Shown here piece after piece: positions 23,179-35,715 of a stretch of DNA of 64,000 nucleotides (the first letter of the stretch is position 1; each line of letters begins with the position of its first letter). A program made the translations under genes and the position numbers. Source of the stretch: Camillea tinctor. Its lineage: Eukaryota > Ascomycota > Sordariomycetes > Xylariales > Xylariaceae. The stretch is taken from the NCBI GenBank assembly GCA_022578605.1, contig MU394137.1, positions 62,001 to 126,000 on the forward strand, in the 5' to 3' direction. The notes below the pieces were generated by a model. The model worked only from the letters and a program-made list of their open reading frames with translations. It was not told where the DNA came from and searched no databases.

Positions 23179-24839
23179 ATGTCGCGCTACAACACCCTCA
23201 CTCTCGCCCTCACCCGCCATCGCCTCGCTCCGCACCTGCACCATGCCCCCCGCCGGCTCTCCACCAGCGCGTCGGACGCCATCGCGGAGCTCATGCGCAC
23301 TGCTGACCCGACGTTCACGCGCCGCCAGGTCCTCGACGGCAACCAGCTGCAGAAGCTGAGCCTCGCGCTGCTGCGCCCGCAGCTGCACCGGGGCCTCGTC
23401 GTGACCGGGCGCGCGCCCGCCCCCGGCACCCTGCTGCCCCCCGGCTACCACCTCGCGTACTTCACGCCCGCCGGCCTGGAGCACGAGCTCGGGCCCGACG
23501 GCACGGATCGCACGTTTAACCCGCCGCCGCCGTTCACGAGGCGGGTGTGGGCGGGTGGGAAGAGTGGGTTTGGTTTACTTTTCTTTTTCTCCTTTTTTTT
23601 TTCTCTTCAGGAGAGGGGGTAGAAGGGGGAGGGTCGGATGTCGAGAATCTAATCTTTTTATTTATTATCAGTCTCGACTTCGTCACGGGGGAGGGTTAAA
23701 AAATTAAAAGAAATATCATAATAGCTAAGCATGGATTCACCCCCCTCTTCCTCCCCCCCCTTTGAGACTCCCGAGACACAATGTTAAGAGAGAACGGGAG
23801 AACATAAGATTTACCAAATATAGTATATACTAACTTCTTGAACTATAGTGAGTTGGCATGGTGAGCTGCGTGTTGGCGAGGAAATTGAGGAGCGGACGAG
23901 GCTGGTGAGTGCTACGCCAAAAATGGGGAGAGGCGAGGGTGGGCAAGGTGAGCAGGAGATGGTGCTGGTGGAGGTGGAGAAGGAGTTTTGGGGAGAAAAG
24001 GGACTGGCACTGGTTGATCAGAGGTGAGTGAGTGAAGACTACTCGGGTGAATAACGATCGATGCAAAAGAAAAAAAAGAGATAAGGGCAAGATTGGGATA
24101 AGCTTTAGCTCACGGCTTGAAAAGGTCCTGGATCTTTCGCAAAGAGGCAGAAGTAGATTCCAAGGTATTCGATAAACGCTTGGTAGACACTGTCATCGAA
24201 GGCCCATCTGTTGTTAAGGACGTTATATTTTACCATAAGGGTGAGAATCTATACTCCCCGGTCCCTAAATTATGAGGCCTAGTTTAATCAAAGTGTGTAT
24301 CATCTAACTCGCCACATAAGAAGGTTACCCCACTAGACAGCTACGATGGTCACCTGTGGGCTTGTTCCGCTTCTCGGCACTCACGTTTAACGGACATAGA
24401 ATACACTACGATCCGAGCTGGTCCACTACGGTTGAGGGCCACCAGGGTTGCGTGGTACAGTGAGTAACTTCAAGGGTCATTTGTTCCTTCTTCTAGCCTG
24501 TCTTGGGGGCGAAGATTGCCTTTTATGACTAGACATAAAGGTTTTGACTCTCGAGACACGGTCAAGAGAATAAGAAGGTTGCCCAATATAGAAGTTACTG
24601 ACTCCCAACATTACAGTGGACCGCTGAACTTGATCTGCATGCTCGACTACTGGAGAGATGTATGCAGTAACAGGCCATTAAAGCAAATTATATACAGAGC
24701 ATTGGCGCCTATCTATGCTGGCGATACATATCAGATCCGGGCAAGCCCGCCGGTGGCGGTAGACCTGGGTTGGCAATGGCAAATATATGTCGAGAAAGAT
24801 AAGAAAATTTGTATGAGAGGAGCCATCATAGGCCTATAA
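23179..24839 (+). CDS. Mitochondrial HTD2-type hydratase (mesaconyl-C4-CoA hydratase-like), hotdog fold
   Basis: Predicted 3-hydroxyacyl-thioester dehydratase or mesaconyl-CoA hydratase relative of the fungal Htd2 group, acting in mitochondrial fatty-acid synthesis or a related CoA pathway. Five exons join in frame: 23179-23560, 23849-24023, 24125-24240, 24324-24459 and 24617-24839 (343 residues). The N-terminus is Arg-rich with no acidic residues (LAPHLHHAPRRLSTSAS), a mitochondrial presequence. Landmarks: LPPGYHLAYFTP, NPPPPFTRRVWAGGKMSW across intron 1, GELRVGEEIEERT, VDQRSWIFR across intron 2, and the hotdog active-site block FRFSALTFNGHRIHYD followed by HGPLNLICMLDYW across intron 4. Intron 1 is long (288 bases) with an ACTAAC branch site. 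Intron 3 ends at a tandem AAGAAG acceptor, so an extra Glu is possible. Exon 1 alone looks like a truncated gene; the rest restores it. Confidence 0.88.
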
Positions 24840-27800
24840 AACCGACTTATGGTGTTGGCTAGCAGAGTTGTACTACTCAAGTTTTCAAGCTGCCCCAGAG
24901 ATAACGAATAAGGTAAACATCCACGTCGAAAAACTACATATTACGGGAGCTTATGGCATGACGTGTTTAATGAATAGATATTCAATACTAGAGGAAGCTA
25001 GAGGGAGAAACAACAATGATACAATCTAACTATGAGCAAGAAGCATCAATATTAGTAGTATAGGTTATAGGATGCCTATTTTAATGTAGTATTCAGCTAC
25101 GACCTAGGTATCTTTGGATTGATGTTGTAGTAAATTACATCAAATTTCTCGTGCTCTTCAACAATATGATAGCGAATTGTTCAACAGACCTCCAATACCC
25201 CCTATAGATGGTAGTATACGGGATGTGGAGAATGTTGTGGGGCTATAGAACACAAATGACGTATAACCATCCCGAGGGGGGTTACTCCGATCGCAAAGGT
25301 TCTCGAGAAACCACATTCTCTCCTCGTTCTTATATCTTTCATTATGGCCACAACTACGCTGCAACCCCCTTGCTTTGGAGGAGAAGACAATAAAAGATAG
25401 TACGCTATACACTACCTATGTACTCTAGCCACCTAGTCCCCACTAAAGTCTCTAAGACGTGATCGCAAACTAGCCCAAAACCCCTCCCCCCCCCCTTCTC
25501 CCCCTTGAACAAATTTTTTTGGTGTTAAAGGCCTGCCGTATGTACCCCGCCGGCAAAAACCCTCGCAAACTCGATCTTGATCCCGCATAGTCCCATGCAA
25601 GCCACCACGTGGGAAGTTCCCACAAAAACAGCCATACATGAATGGAACCTCCGCCCCCCTACCCTCTAGCTCCGGGGGGCAGGGGAGGAGGGGGGGAGGA
25701 GATGTTCGGGAGAAGGAATATGGAAGTGCCAAGACTGGTAGTATGTCTTTTGGGGGGATACTACCGAGAATCGGAGATCCCTTTACAGATGCTAGTATAT
25801 GGGGTATAGGTTGATGGCAGGTTGGACGTTTAGCTTGCTTAGGTCACATCGTACATACGATAAGGTAGGTAGGGACTTAAGCGAGTGATCTAGATACCGT
25901 GGTGTTGCATGTATATTGGCGAGGCAGGAATGGTCTCAAATCATGAATTTATTTGTGTTTTAATATACAACGGCTATACTGCAAACGATAGGCCTACTGT
26001 TATAAAGACCTACTTCTGAAGCGAGGCGAGTGAAAAGTTTAAACTTTACTACGCGAGCTCGTTATTATTTGTATCAAAGGGTATTTAGATTATTATATCT
26101 TTTTTGCTTATCTCATGATTGCAAATGAATCTTTATGGTGAGTTGGAAAATTTTGAGCGATCTCGAGCATTAAAACCCCGTCATCTTGTCTTCTTCACTT
26201 GAATATATCTTATGAAGATTTTTGCTTCCTTACTAAATTTTTTTTGAATGAAGCTTTTTCTGGTGTAATCTAGTGTCGGTTTGTGTGAAAAGATATATGT
26301 AGCTGAGAACCCCTATTTTTGCCAAAGACAAACAGTGCGTCCAAGAGGACGCCTGATATAGCAGCACCGGGTCTGACAACTCAAATAGGCTTCATCAGAC
26401 ACTGCCAGTGCCATTATCATTATTCTCATACCGCTTCCTTCGTATGCGTTGAATAATATCTGTATAATGAAGTAACTTAGGTTGCATGTTTGAATGTTTG
26501 GCAATAGTCGTGGATCTCAAAGCAGTCGATGGATAATCTCACTTTTACCAGTCAACACTTGATTGATTACCTTGTGCATTTCCAGGCTGAATTCATAACC
26601 CATGACTCGAAGAAGAGTCTCTACCTTCCCTTACGTGAACTCCAATTGGCGGGATATTCGATATCTATTCGCTGAGATTAAAATCATCTTGACGCCTGAG
26701 CCGAATCAAGGGGGCTTAGACGGTGTTGCGCGAGATGATGTGATCGCAGCTAAAGTGCCTTGGTGCCAATAGCGACAGATCGCTGCGCCTATCAATACAT
26801 TGATCTCAGTAATCTATATGATGGATGCAAGTGTCGGTGAGTAAATACAGATGAGGTGCTCATGTAGCTCGATGGCGCGAGAATTTTGACGACTCGAGTA
26901 CCAATGTTATCACAGCCGCCAAACCATTGTCACAGAGAAAGCTGCGTTCTTTAGGTATGCGTTGTCCAGCGTGTTTGATTACTGGGTAAGTAGCTCTATG
27001 CACGGCTGTTTACTTCGAGGGAATTAAATGGATTGATCCATACTGAATTTATGTAAATACAGTCTTTAGGTGAAGGTACGGTATGTCGTCGTGCTTGTTG
27101 TGACTTACATATATAGAGTACTAGGATCACATGAGATATCCATGACCTATAACATGGAACCTGGCAGTTTTCGAACCTTACTACTCAGTACTTTACTAGA
27201 AAGGGAAAACCAGTCGTCGCCTGACTGGTCAGAGGTTTGCCGGCCGATAGGCTCTCGGTGCAACGGCAATCGGGCGGCTCGGACGGCAATCGGTGCAGAT
27301 AGTGACAGGTATGGATCCACTTATGACATGGATATAGTGGATGACATGCAGGTGACAACCTCTTCTGGCCCTCGTCCTCAAAACTTTTCATGTGGGTGTT
27401 GATTCGACCTCGTATGATGTTGAGTCTTTTAGGGGTTATATTATGATGATGCTGGTATTGACAAAATTTACTAGAGACGACATGTTCACGCTATATGGGT
27501 GGTTACTTACTATTCTTTTTGGAGGTTGTACATTGGAATATGAGAATTGTTTCTCTAACAGCCTAATAGAAAAAACATTAGACATTTGTTGTTGCTTTAA
27601 AGCCCAGACATCGCCAAGAGACAAGTTGTTCCTGATCGGAAAACTACCCGACTGCATAGAAGTGGAACGTGCTGACTTCACTTTGTCTTGTATGTTGTAG
27701 AATAAGTATATAGGTACCAATACCTTGTTTTGCTTCTTTATCTTGATCCCTTGCCAGTTTCAACGAGAAATATAACCAACTGCCTTTTTTCTCTTCAGGA

Positions 27801-28770
27801 CACATGACATCTTGCACAAGGCTAAGCTCATTTCGAAGATATTGAGAAGGTTTCTGAGCAATGCACGGTTGTCGATCCAATTAACAGAGGCGAATCTGAC
27901 CGGTACAAACTACTGTGTCTGGTCTCGTATCCTTACAACTTATAACAACACGATGGCCCCTTTATGGTAAGTGGGCGGTTGTGGGACTTGTAGTGTGTAA
28001 GTACATAACCTATGAAGTATAGTATATACATACGTAGGTAGTTAGGTTGTGACATTATGTATGCACGTACCTATAGTAGGGGAGTTGTATCACCACGGGT
28101 AGTTGTCTAAGAACCACTTACATCCCATGCAGGATATTTTAGCTAATTCTGTGTCAAGACTTATCTGCCTACGAATGGACCAAGAAAAAAAAGAAAAAAA
28201 GGAAAAAAGAGAAAGGGAAAGAAAACCAGAAAAAAAGGAATAAAAATAAGAGTTATCTTACCAGCTTTAGTAGTAATTATATAAGGTAGGTCACCGAAAA
28301 CGGCCCACATTGAAATATGTAGCGGGGTTCGACCGCACGAAAGCCGCAGCATCAGGTAGAGATACACCAGTAGGAGGTATAAGTGCCAGGAGGGCTGGGA
28401 GGGTCTCCAGGTAGGTCTCTAGTGTACATAAGCTGCTAAGTTGCTAAGGCCTTCGGGATCCACTATATAGGTCAGAGGGTCCCCGATGTACACACCTAAG
28501 TTAGTGCCTGTACCCTGCTGACATTACCTGTACATCGTTGTAAAAAGAGCCACTCTGCCACTGTGGATTGACATCGCCTCTCTCCCTCCCCGCCATTCTT
28601 CACCCATTCTTCACCCATTGCTCACCCGCCATTAGTACCGGCCATAACCCACAACCCATAACCCACATCCCTGCAACCTTTTTTAGTGTATCTAAAGTCT
28701 TTGTCCGATCGGACGTTCAACGTTTTAATTTTCCCATCTTAATTAATCATTTGTGACTTCATCGCCAAAA
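24840..28770. other. Long gene-poor region
   Basis: No gene is convincing in 3.9 kb. The G- and C-run-rich stretch at 25480-25700 and open frames at 25158-25732 lack coding character. Around 26529-26770 two overlapping plus-strand frames of about 50 codons look faintly protein-like but cannot be joined. A polypurine (A/G) tract runs about 28175-28250. Short direct repeats of CACCCATT and ATAACCCACA occur at 28607-28670, in the promoter of the following regulator. Confidence 0.45.
28175..28250. repeat. Polypurine A/G simple-sequence tract
   Basis: About 75 bases made almost entirely of A and G in runs. It is low-complexity DNA with no gene assigned. Confidence 0.8.
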
Positions 28771-28821
28771 ATGCCTAAGGTTGGACGCACCACAACGCCG
28801 CCAGTTTCTGCACTAAGATAG
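28771..28821 (+). promoter_or_regulatory. Possible upstream ORF in the leader of the tandem zinc-cluster regulator
   Basis: A 16-codon frame (MPKVGRTTTPPVSALR then TAG) starts 126 bases before the regulator's ATG, in a favourable context (CCAAAAATG). If the transcript begins upstream of it, this frame could reduce translation of the main protein. The transcript start is unknown, so this remains a possibility only. Confidence 0.3.
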
Positions 28822-28896
28822 GGTTCTGGTTCTCATGCGGTCAACGGTGTCCCCTTCGAGGTAGAATTCTAGCCTAGGGCTTAAATTAAGACATTC

Positions 28897-31348
28897 ATGT
28901 CCGACGAGTGGATTATGGATATGGAACACATGAGTGTCGAGGTGGCCGCAGCGGACACCGCAGCAGAGGTCGCGGCTGAAGCGGCCGCGGCTGACCCTTC
29001 AAACAGACCTCCAAAGAAGTCGAGCCAGACCTGTTCAACGTGTCGCATGCGTAAAGTGCGGTGTGATGGCAGACGCGATGTCTGCCAAAACTGCGAGCGC
29101 CTGGGCTTCTCCTGTTCTTTTCAGGACACGGGATCACCGAATCCCGACGGCGAGAGTGTCTCGTCCTTCTCGCTGCCCCGGCGTCGCGTCCGGCTGGCCT
29201 GCACTAATTGCCACTCGAGAAAGGCCCGGTGCAGTGGCGAGACTCCCAAGTGTGCTAGATGCCAGACTCAAGGCATTGAGTGCATCTACAAGCCGACGAA
29301 ACGATCCGGAGGTGTTGCCGGTGGTGCTCAGCACGCCCAGCATGCCGCTACCGATTCCGAGCACGAGTCTGTCTCCTCCGAGCCGCCGGAAAAGAGAACC
29401 ATGACGCACAAGGACCATAATGGCTCCCATCACCATGGTCGCTCTAGAGAAACGGACCAATCTAACTATAGCTTCTCTGGCGCGTCTGTCTCTAGACGAT
29501 TTATCCATGACCCGTATGCACTCCGTGATAGCTCTGCCCATTATGTGCCCACACTGATAGTAGTACCAGAATTGTATTTCCTGACGAGGGCTTGATTCAG
29601 CGCACGTTCAGCAATTTCTTTCGTCATGTCCATCATGTTCCTGTATTCTCTTTTCTCCATCGGGCCTCGCTCATGCAACGGTACCATGCCGGCATGATGG
29701 ATAGAGCCCTTCTACTTGCCCTCGTAGGCATAACCTCGTTATTCACAGATCTAGGTCCTGGAACGAGAGAATACGGCGCCCGATGTATCGATGAATGCCA
29801 GAGCATGGTGCTCCAGGATCTAGAAAACCCATCAACCATTAAGATACAAGCCCTTGTATTTGTTATGAAGCATCGGATGTTATCGCGCAGGTTTACTAGT
29901 GCCTTTATGCTGGCAGCAACCGCTGCCCGTTTTGCCTACGCGCTTCGGCTCAACTACGAAAACCCGAATTTATGTTTCCTAGCCCGAGAGTCCCGAAGGA
30001 GGTTGATGTGGTCATTTCTTACCATAGACTCGGGCATAAACGGCGGCTATCCGGACTTCACGCTTCTCCCCTCTGATTCGATGCATATCCAACTTCCTTG
30101 CAATGAGCGAAATTTCGAATTCGACTTGCCACAGGTGACCGAACACCTCCGTCCTATTCCCACCAAGCCATTTCCCGATGATGTTGGATCTCTGGCCCTC
30201 CACGTGAGGCTTCTCTGGATGAGAAGTAGAGTCCTTTACTGTACTAAGAACGTGCTCACCATGCCGGAATCTGAGGTTTCTCAGCTACCGGAATTAGTAA
30301 AGGTACTGGCACAGGAGCTGAAAGGCTTTAACGACCATCTTCCTGCTTCTTTTAAGTTCTCTGAGAGCAACCTTCAATTGCGCGCTTACTCCCCGCGGCT
30401 CTGCGTCTTTATTATGATACATGTTTGGTGGAGACAGTGCCACTGCGATCTTTATCGGCTCGTCCTCACCGGGCTCAAGGAGGCGCTCCCACAATCAAGT
30501 GTTAACCGACTAGAACCTCATTTTGTTTCGTATTGTGCGCGTCAGTGCTATGAGCATGCTTTAGCCATGGCGGAAATATTCAGACTTGCTCTCGCCTTAG
30601 ATGGCGGGCTCCCCGTCACGGACCTCGACCTTCCGGTCTGTGCCTACCAGTGTGCGCGGATGCTTTACTTCGCGTTCCAAAGGAACAACGGCGAGTTCCA
30701 CTTAACTGCAGACCAAGTTCTTGAGCACGCCACACGATGTTTACAAATAGCCAAATCAATGGGCCACATTCCAGCTGGGGCTGCAATCGTAAGTTCATCA
30801 TGTCTTAGACATTATCTGAATCAATCGCTGACCCATGGTACTTCTAGGTTGCTGATCTTGAGAAGCTCATCTCACGTGGCCTATCCTCTAGCAGCAGTCC
30901 CAGCCGCGCAGCCAGCCCAGACGCCACAGGGCATAACATTCTACCCCAGCAAGTTTTAGGTCACAATCCCATTCAACAAATGCATCTTATCGACGACAGC
31001 GAAATTCCATCGATGCCAGTACCATCTCCATCAGGCAACTTATCTTCGTCCCATGGCAATACTGGCGGCTCAATAGCCACACCAATCCCCAACACGCCAA
31101 CGACGCAACCACAACAGCGCCCCCGTGAATTATCAATCAATGAACTACCTATTAGCGATCCCAATATGCCTAAGCCGAATCTCCCTCCCGTAGTCCCTCC
31201 CGATGGACTGGACAATAACAACGCGTTCGAGGGTGCTATGGATGGCTTTGACTTTAATATCGAATCCTTTGGCAACAATGGCCTGGACTCGGTATCTTGG
31301 TTCTCTAACGAATGGTTGAACAATGAATTCCCACAGACAGCTGTCTGA
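28897..31348 (+). CDS. Transcription factor with two tandem Zn2Cys6 clusters
   Basis: Nuclear DNA-binding regulator. Three exons, 28897-29513, 29561-30788 and 30848-31348, join in frame to 781 residues; introns are 47 bases (GTATGC...GATAG) and 59 bases (GTAAGT...CTAG). Two complete zinc clusters sit 29 residues apart: residues 46-73 (CSTCRMRKVRC, then C, C and C) and residues 102-129 (CTNCHSRKARC, then C, C and C). Both have CX2CX6CX6CX2CX6C spacing. The N-terminus is Ala/Glu-rich. After a His/Ser-rich linker, a Fungal_trans-like middle region starts near VFPDEGLIQRTFSNFF. The C-terminus is Pro/Asn/Gly/Ser-rich and acidic, as in activation domains. The first intron is inferred from frame change and matching phase. 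The target genes cannot be told from the sequence. Confidence 0.88.
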
Positions 31349-32338
31349 CTAGGGGAGGTATCATGGAATTCATCATAATCATAAAGGTCACCACGACCTG
31401 AAGTCTTTGGAACTGAAGCAGACAGGTCCTACATGCCAGAAATAGGGCGACCAGGTCAGCACGGCGTCAAGGAAACCTACCAGACCCCATTCTGCAGGTC
31501 GTTTCTGTAGACTGGATTGCCGTGACACCTGCTCACGGCCAATCATCAACCGATTGAAAACATATCGATGCGTTGGGGTACATTTCCAAGATGCTGAGAA
31601 ATTTCGAAACACTGGTCCATCACGGTGAATGGGCAGATTAACAGCTATTCTACGACGGGGGTTACGGTCCTAACAAAGGGATACAAGATTGAGCAAATCA
31701 GGCGATTTCCTCCTTATCGTCCCTCAAGCTAGCTTAGTTGCCTTAGGTATGCTGTTGAGCCCATAGTCACAAGAGCACAGCTCTGCAAAGCCCTTGACAT
31801 CCCCGAGCCTAGTCAAGGTGACTATTGCCTTGGCTCATGCGAATTACCAGCCTACGAAACTTGAATCCTAGTCTTGGTATGATGGATGCACTGGCTTAAT
31901 GAAGGAATGGGGAGTTACGACACAATATGCAGGCCGCCGCGGCCTCTCTCGATCATTTTGTGCACATTTATGACACATGTATGAAAACATCGCAATAACA
32001 GGAAGACGGGCGTTTACACTTGTTCAACACGACGGAGTGAGAATCGATGATTAGAAATTAGCAGGGCAGAAATTGGGTGGCTATACCATAATCGCGGGAT
32101 ATGGGCATTCGCAGTAGCGCATCAGGAGTCTAGGGAGTTTAAATGATCATCATGGGATGGACATGAATGTATTGGACATGTACAGTATCTAACCAGCTAA
32201 GGCGGTCTTGGTGTCACAGTGGATTACCCAAGCCAAATAGATTGCCGTTTTGGTTGTAGGCAGAATATACGTCATATAACGCAACTCGCTCGACATATGA
32301 CGCCATATAGGAAAAACAAATCAAAATCGAATTCGGTT
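31349..32338. other. Intergenic, left flank of the AT-rich transposon
   Basis: Ordinary base composition up to the sharp border at 32339. No gene or repeat is recognised. Confidence 0.5.
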
Positions 32339-32506
32339 CGGATAGTCTAACGGTGCTTTTCGGATAGTTTAACGGTGTAGCGTAAACCTGCTACACACTA
32401 AGCTTAAAAACATTTAATTAATTTTAATACATTGTTATAAGTATATACGCTTTTTAAATAAAAGTATTTTTATTGTTTTGCAGTTATAAAGTTAAATGTA
32501 AATATT
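32339..32506 (+). repeat. Left terminal inverted repeat of the AT-rich element
   Basis: Its reverse complement is matched by 35716-35883. The outer end contains two direct copies of CGGATAGTYTAACGGTG (32339-32355 and 32361-32377) separated by CTTTT. This is the less mutated end: it keeps more C and G than the right arm. Confidence 0.85.
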
Positions 32507-35500
32507 ATAACTTAATTGTATAATTAGTTGCATTTGCAAATAAATTAAAATTGCATTTATAAATAAATTAAAATTGCATTTAAATTATAATTTAAGTTAG
32601 TAAATTTAATAAATAATTAGTTATTTTTAATATATTATTATGTATATAAACATTACTTAAATGTAAGTATTTTTTTTATTTATAGTTGTTATTATATATT
32701 AATTTAATTAATTGCAATTAATAATTTTAACTTATTTTAATTTAACGAAAAATGTAATAAAAATAAAAAAAAAAAACGTTTTTTTTGTGCTTTTTATTAA
32801 AACTTTTTAAAAAAAAAAAAGGTTTTTTTTTAAACTTTTTATAGCTAGCTTAACTTTTAAAGCTTTATTAAAGGCTTTAATTAATGTTTTATAAGTAATT
32901 GTAAATAACTTTTTAACTTTAAAGCTAGCTATATATTGTTTAAAAAGCTTAATATATTAATTAAAAACTATAATATATTAGCTAAAAAATTTTTAACTTA
33001 TAAAGTATTTTGTATATTAGTTAAAAACTTTTTTAACTATAAAAAACTTTTAAAAAAAGGGTTATTTGCTTTAAAAGCGTTATAAATATTAAAGCTATTT
33101 TATTTATTATAATTTTTTTTTATGTAATTATTAATAATTAGTTAAAAGTTATATAATAGCATTAATTAAAAAGTTTATTGTGTAAAAGCTTTTATTAAGT
33201 GCTTTTATTTTTTTTTATTATGTTTTAAACTGTATTAAAAGTATTATTACTTTTTTATTTTTTTTAAATTAATATAAAGTAACGGTTATAGTTTGTTTTA
33301 ATTTTATTATTAATAAGGAGTTAAAATTTTAAAGTTTAGCTTAAAGTGCTAGTTTAATTTATTAAATAAAAATATTTATATTATTAATATTAATATAAAA
33401 GTTTGCTATAAAAACAATAAAAATATTTAATTTTTTTTATAAAGTTATTAATGTTAATTAATTTAAAATAATTGCAATTTATTATTATTTTAAAAAAAAC
33501 TTTTTAGTATATAGCAGCAAAGTAGGCTATATTTTGCTATAAACGCATTTATATATTTTTTTTATTGCTTTTTATTAGTTAAAACTTTTTATATTAAAAT
33601 ATATTGTTTATATAGCTTTTTTAATATAAAGTAGCTTACGTGGTAAATTAGCTATAAAAATATTAAAATTAATAAAATAATTATAATATAATTATTTTAT
33701 TATTATTAAAGCTTTTAATTATAAATACGTAATATTTTTTATGTGTAGTTTTAATAATTTTATATAATTAATAAAGTATAAAAAACTTGTTTTTTAATAG
33801 TTTTTTTAAGTATATATAAAAACTTTTTACTTTTATTGTCGATTTAATTTTAAAATTCCGGTATAATTTTACTGTGTATTTAGCAAATTTATGTTTTTAA
33901 AAAAAAGTAAGTAGTTTTAAAATATATTACTAAGAACTTTTAGCTATTAAATTTACGTTATAAAATCTTTTAAATTTTATTAAAAATTTTTTTAATAACT
34001 ATATATATAAAAAATTTTTAAGTTAAAAAAAACTTATTAGCGTTATTGCGAAATTTTTTTTTAAATTTGCTATTATTAGCACTATTAGCTTTTAAATTTT
34101 TAGCTTTTAAAAGATTTTTAATAACATTTTTATTATTAAGCTTTTTAATATTATTGTTTTTAACTTTTTTTTCGTTTTTATATAAGTTAAAATTATTAAC
34201 TTTGCTTAATATATAGCTTTTTTTTTTATTTTTTGCGTATATTAAATACTACGTTTTTTATAATATGTTATATATATATTTAATGTTTTATATTATTAAA
34301 AAGTACTTATTTTATTATTGTTTTTAGCGTTTTATTAAAGTTATTAATAATAACGTATAATTTAATAATAGTTATTTTTATAAGGCATTTTATTAACTTT
34401 TTAAATATTTATGTAAATAATGGTTGTTTTTTGCTATTAAAAAAATAATATATAATAAAAAAAGTAGTGTAAAAAAACGTAACGTTAATAATTTAATATA
34501 AAGGTATATTATAGCGGTTAGTTTTATATATATTGTTTAAAATTTAAAATTTAAAGTTTTTATGCTATATTTTAATATATTAAAAGTATATTTAAAAATT
34601 TTTTTTAATTACTTTATTTAGGTTGTTATTTTTGTAATATAATTAATATTATAAATTTTTAATATTTAAAATATATAAAAGCTGTTAAGTAGTAGTATAG
34701 TTTTTATAGTTTGATTTATGTGTTTTTATAAGTAAATTAACTACTTTTTTTTTATTAATGTTAATATTAAGGTATATGCGTATAACTTTTTTTACGATAT
34801 TAAATGTTATATTTTTTAGCTTTAAAAAAAAGGTTTAAATAGCTTAAACTACGTTTAAAATTATGTAGCGTTGTTAATTATAAAAAATAAAAGCAGTTTT
34901 TAACGATATATTATAATTATATATATTGTAATTTGCGCGTGTTTTATGGTTTTATATATACTTAAACTTTTAATTAACTTTTTAATGTTTTTTTACAGTA
35001 TAATAAGTTAAAACGCATTTTTATTAATAATTAGTTTAAATAATTGTTATTTTTTGCAAATTTTTTTTTTAAAAATGGATTTTTTTTTATAATATTTATA
35101 AGTTTTATAAGCGTAGTTTTTATTAAAGGCTTTTAACTTATTTTTAAACTATAATATTAATACTTTAAAGCTAAGCGCTTATATAGCGTTTTAAAAAGCG
35201 TTTTTTACTTTTTTAAAAGTATTTTATACTTTATTATAAAAGTTAAAAAAAGAATTATTATTAATAATATGCTGCATTTTGTAAGTTATAGCTATATATA
35301 AGTAGCTGTATTAAGTAGGTAATATTAAAAAGTTGCGTTATATAGTGTTAATGTTATATTAAGTATAATTGCTTAATGCAATATAATATTTTTTAATAAT
35401 AAAAATATATTAATTATTAAAAGCTGTGCACTTTAAAGTAAAGTACTATAACTAATTAAAAATATTTTGCAGTTGTAACTGCTATTATATTTATAATAGT

Positions 35501-35534
35501 AATTAAAATAAATTGAAATCTTTAAATTTATTTG

Positions 35535-35620
35535 TATTTTAAAAAAAAAGCATTTTAAAAAAAAAGCATTTTAAAAAAAAGCATTTTAAAAAAAAAGCAT
35601 TTTAAAAAAAAAGCTTTTAA
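35535..35620. repeat. Short tandem repeat inside the AT-rich element
   Basis: About five copies of a 15-17 base unit, GCATTTT followed by 8-9 A, lie about 100 bases inside the right inverted repeat. No counterpart was seen at the left end, so it probably arose by slippage after insertion or was a subterminal feature of this end. Confidence 0.75.
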
Positions 35621-35715
35621 AATGCAAATATATTTAAATTAAAATTGCAAATACATTGCAGTTATAAATGCATTATAATTACAGTATATTATAAAATTAA
35701 ATTTAATTAAATTGC

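Noticed and set aside
23179..23622. First read as a truncated HTD2-like pseudogene of 147 codons
   Set aside because: The missing hotdog part was found downstream in four more exons (to 24839) that join in phase, with branch sites and matching family motifs, so the gene is complete.
26529..26770. Two overlapping plus-strand frames of about 50 codons resembling broken protein
   Set aside because: They overlap in different frames over the same bases, so they cannot be successive parts of one protein without a contrived shift.
35535..35620. Regularly spaced repeats considered as a CRISPR-like array
   Set aside because: The units are direct tandem copies with no unique spacers, of low complexity, and the genome is eukaryotic.
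32507..35715. Genes or a centromere-like region in the AT-rich block
   Set aside because: Inverted repeats at both borders define a single degraded transposon; no frame of useful length remains, and 3.5 kb is too small for a centromere core.
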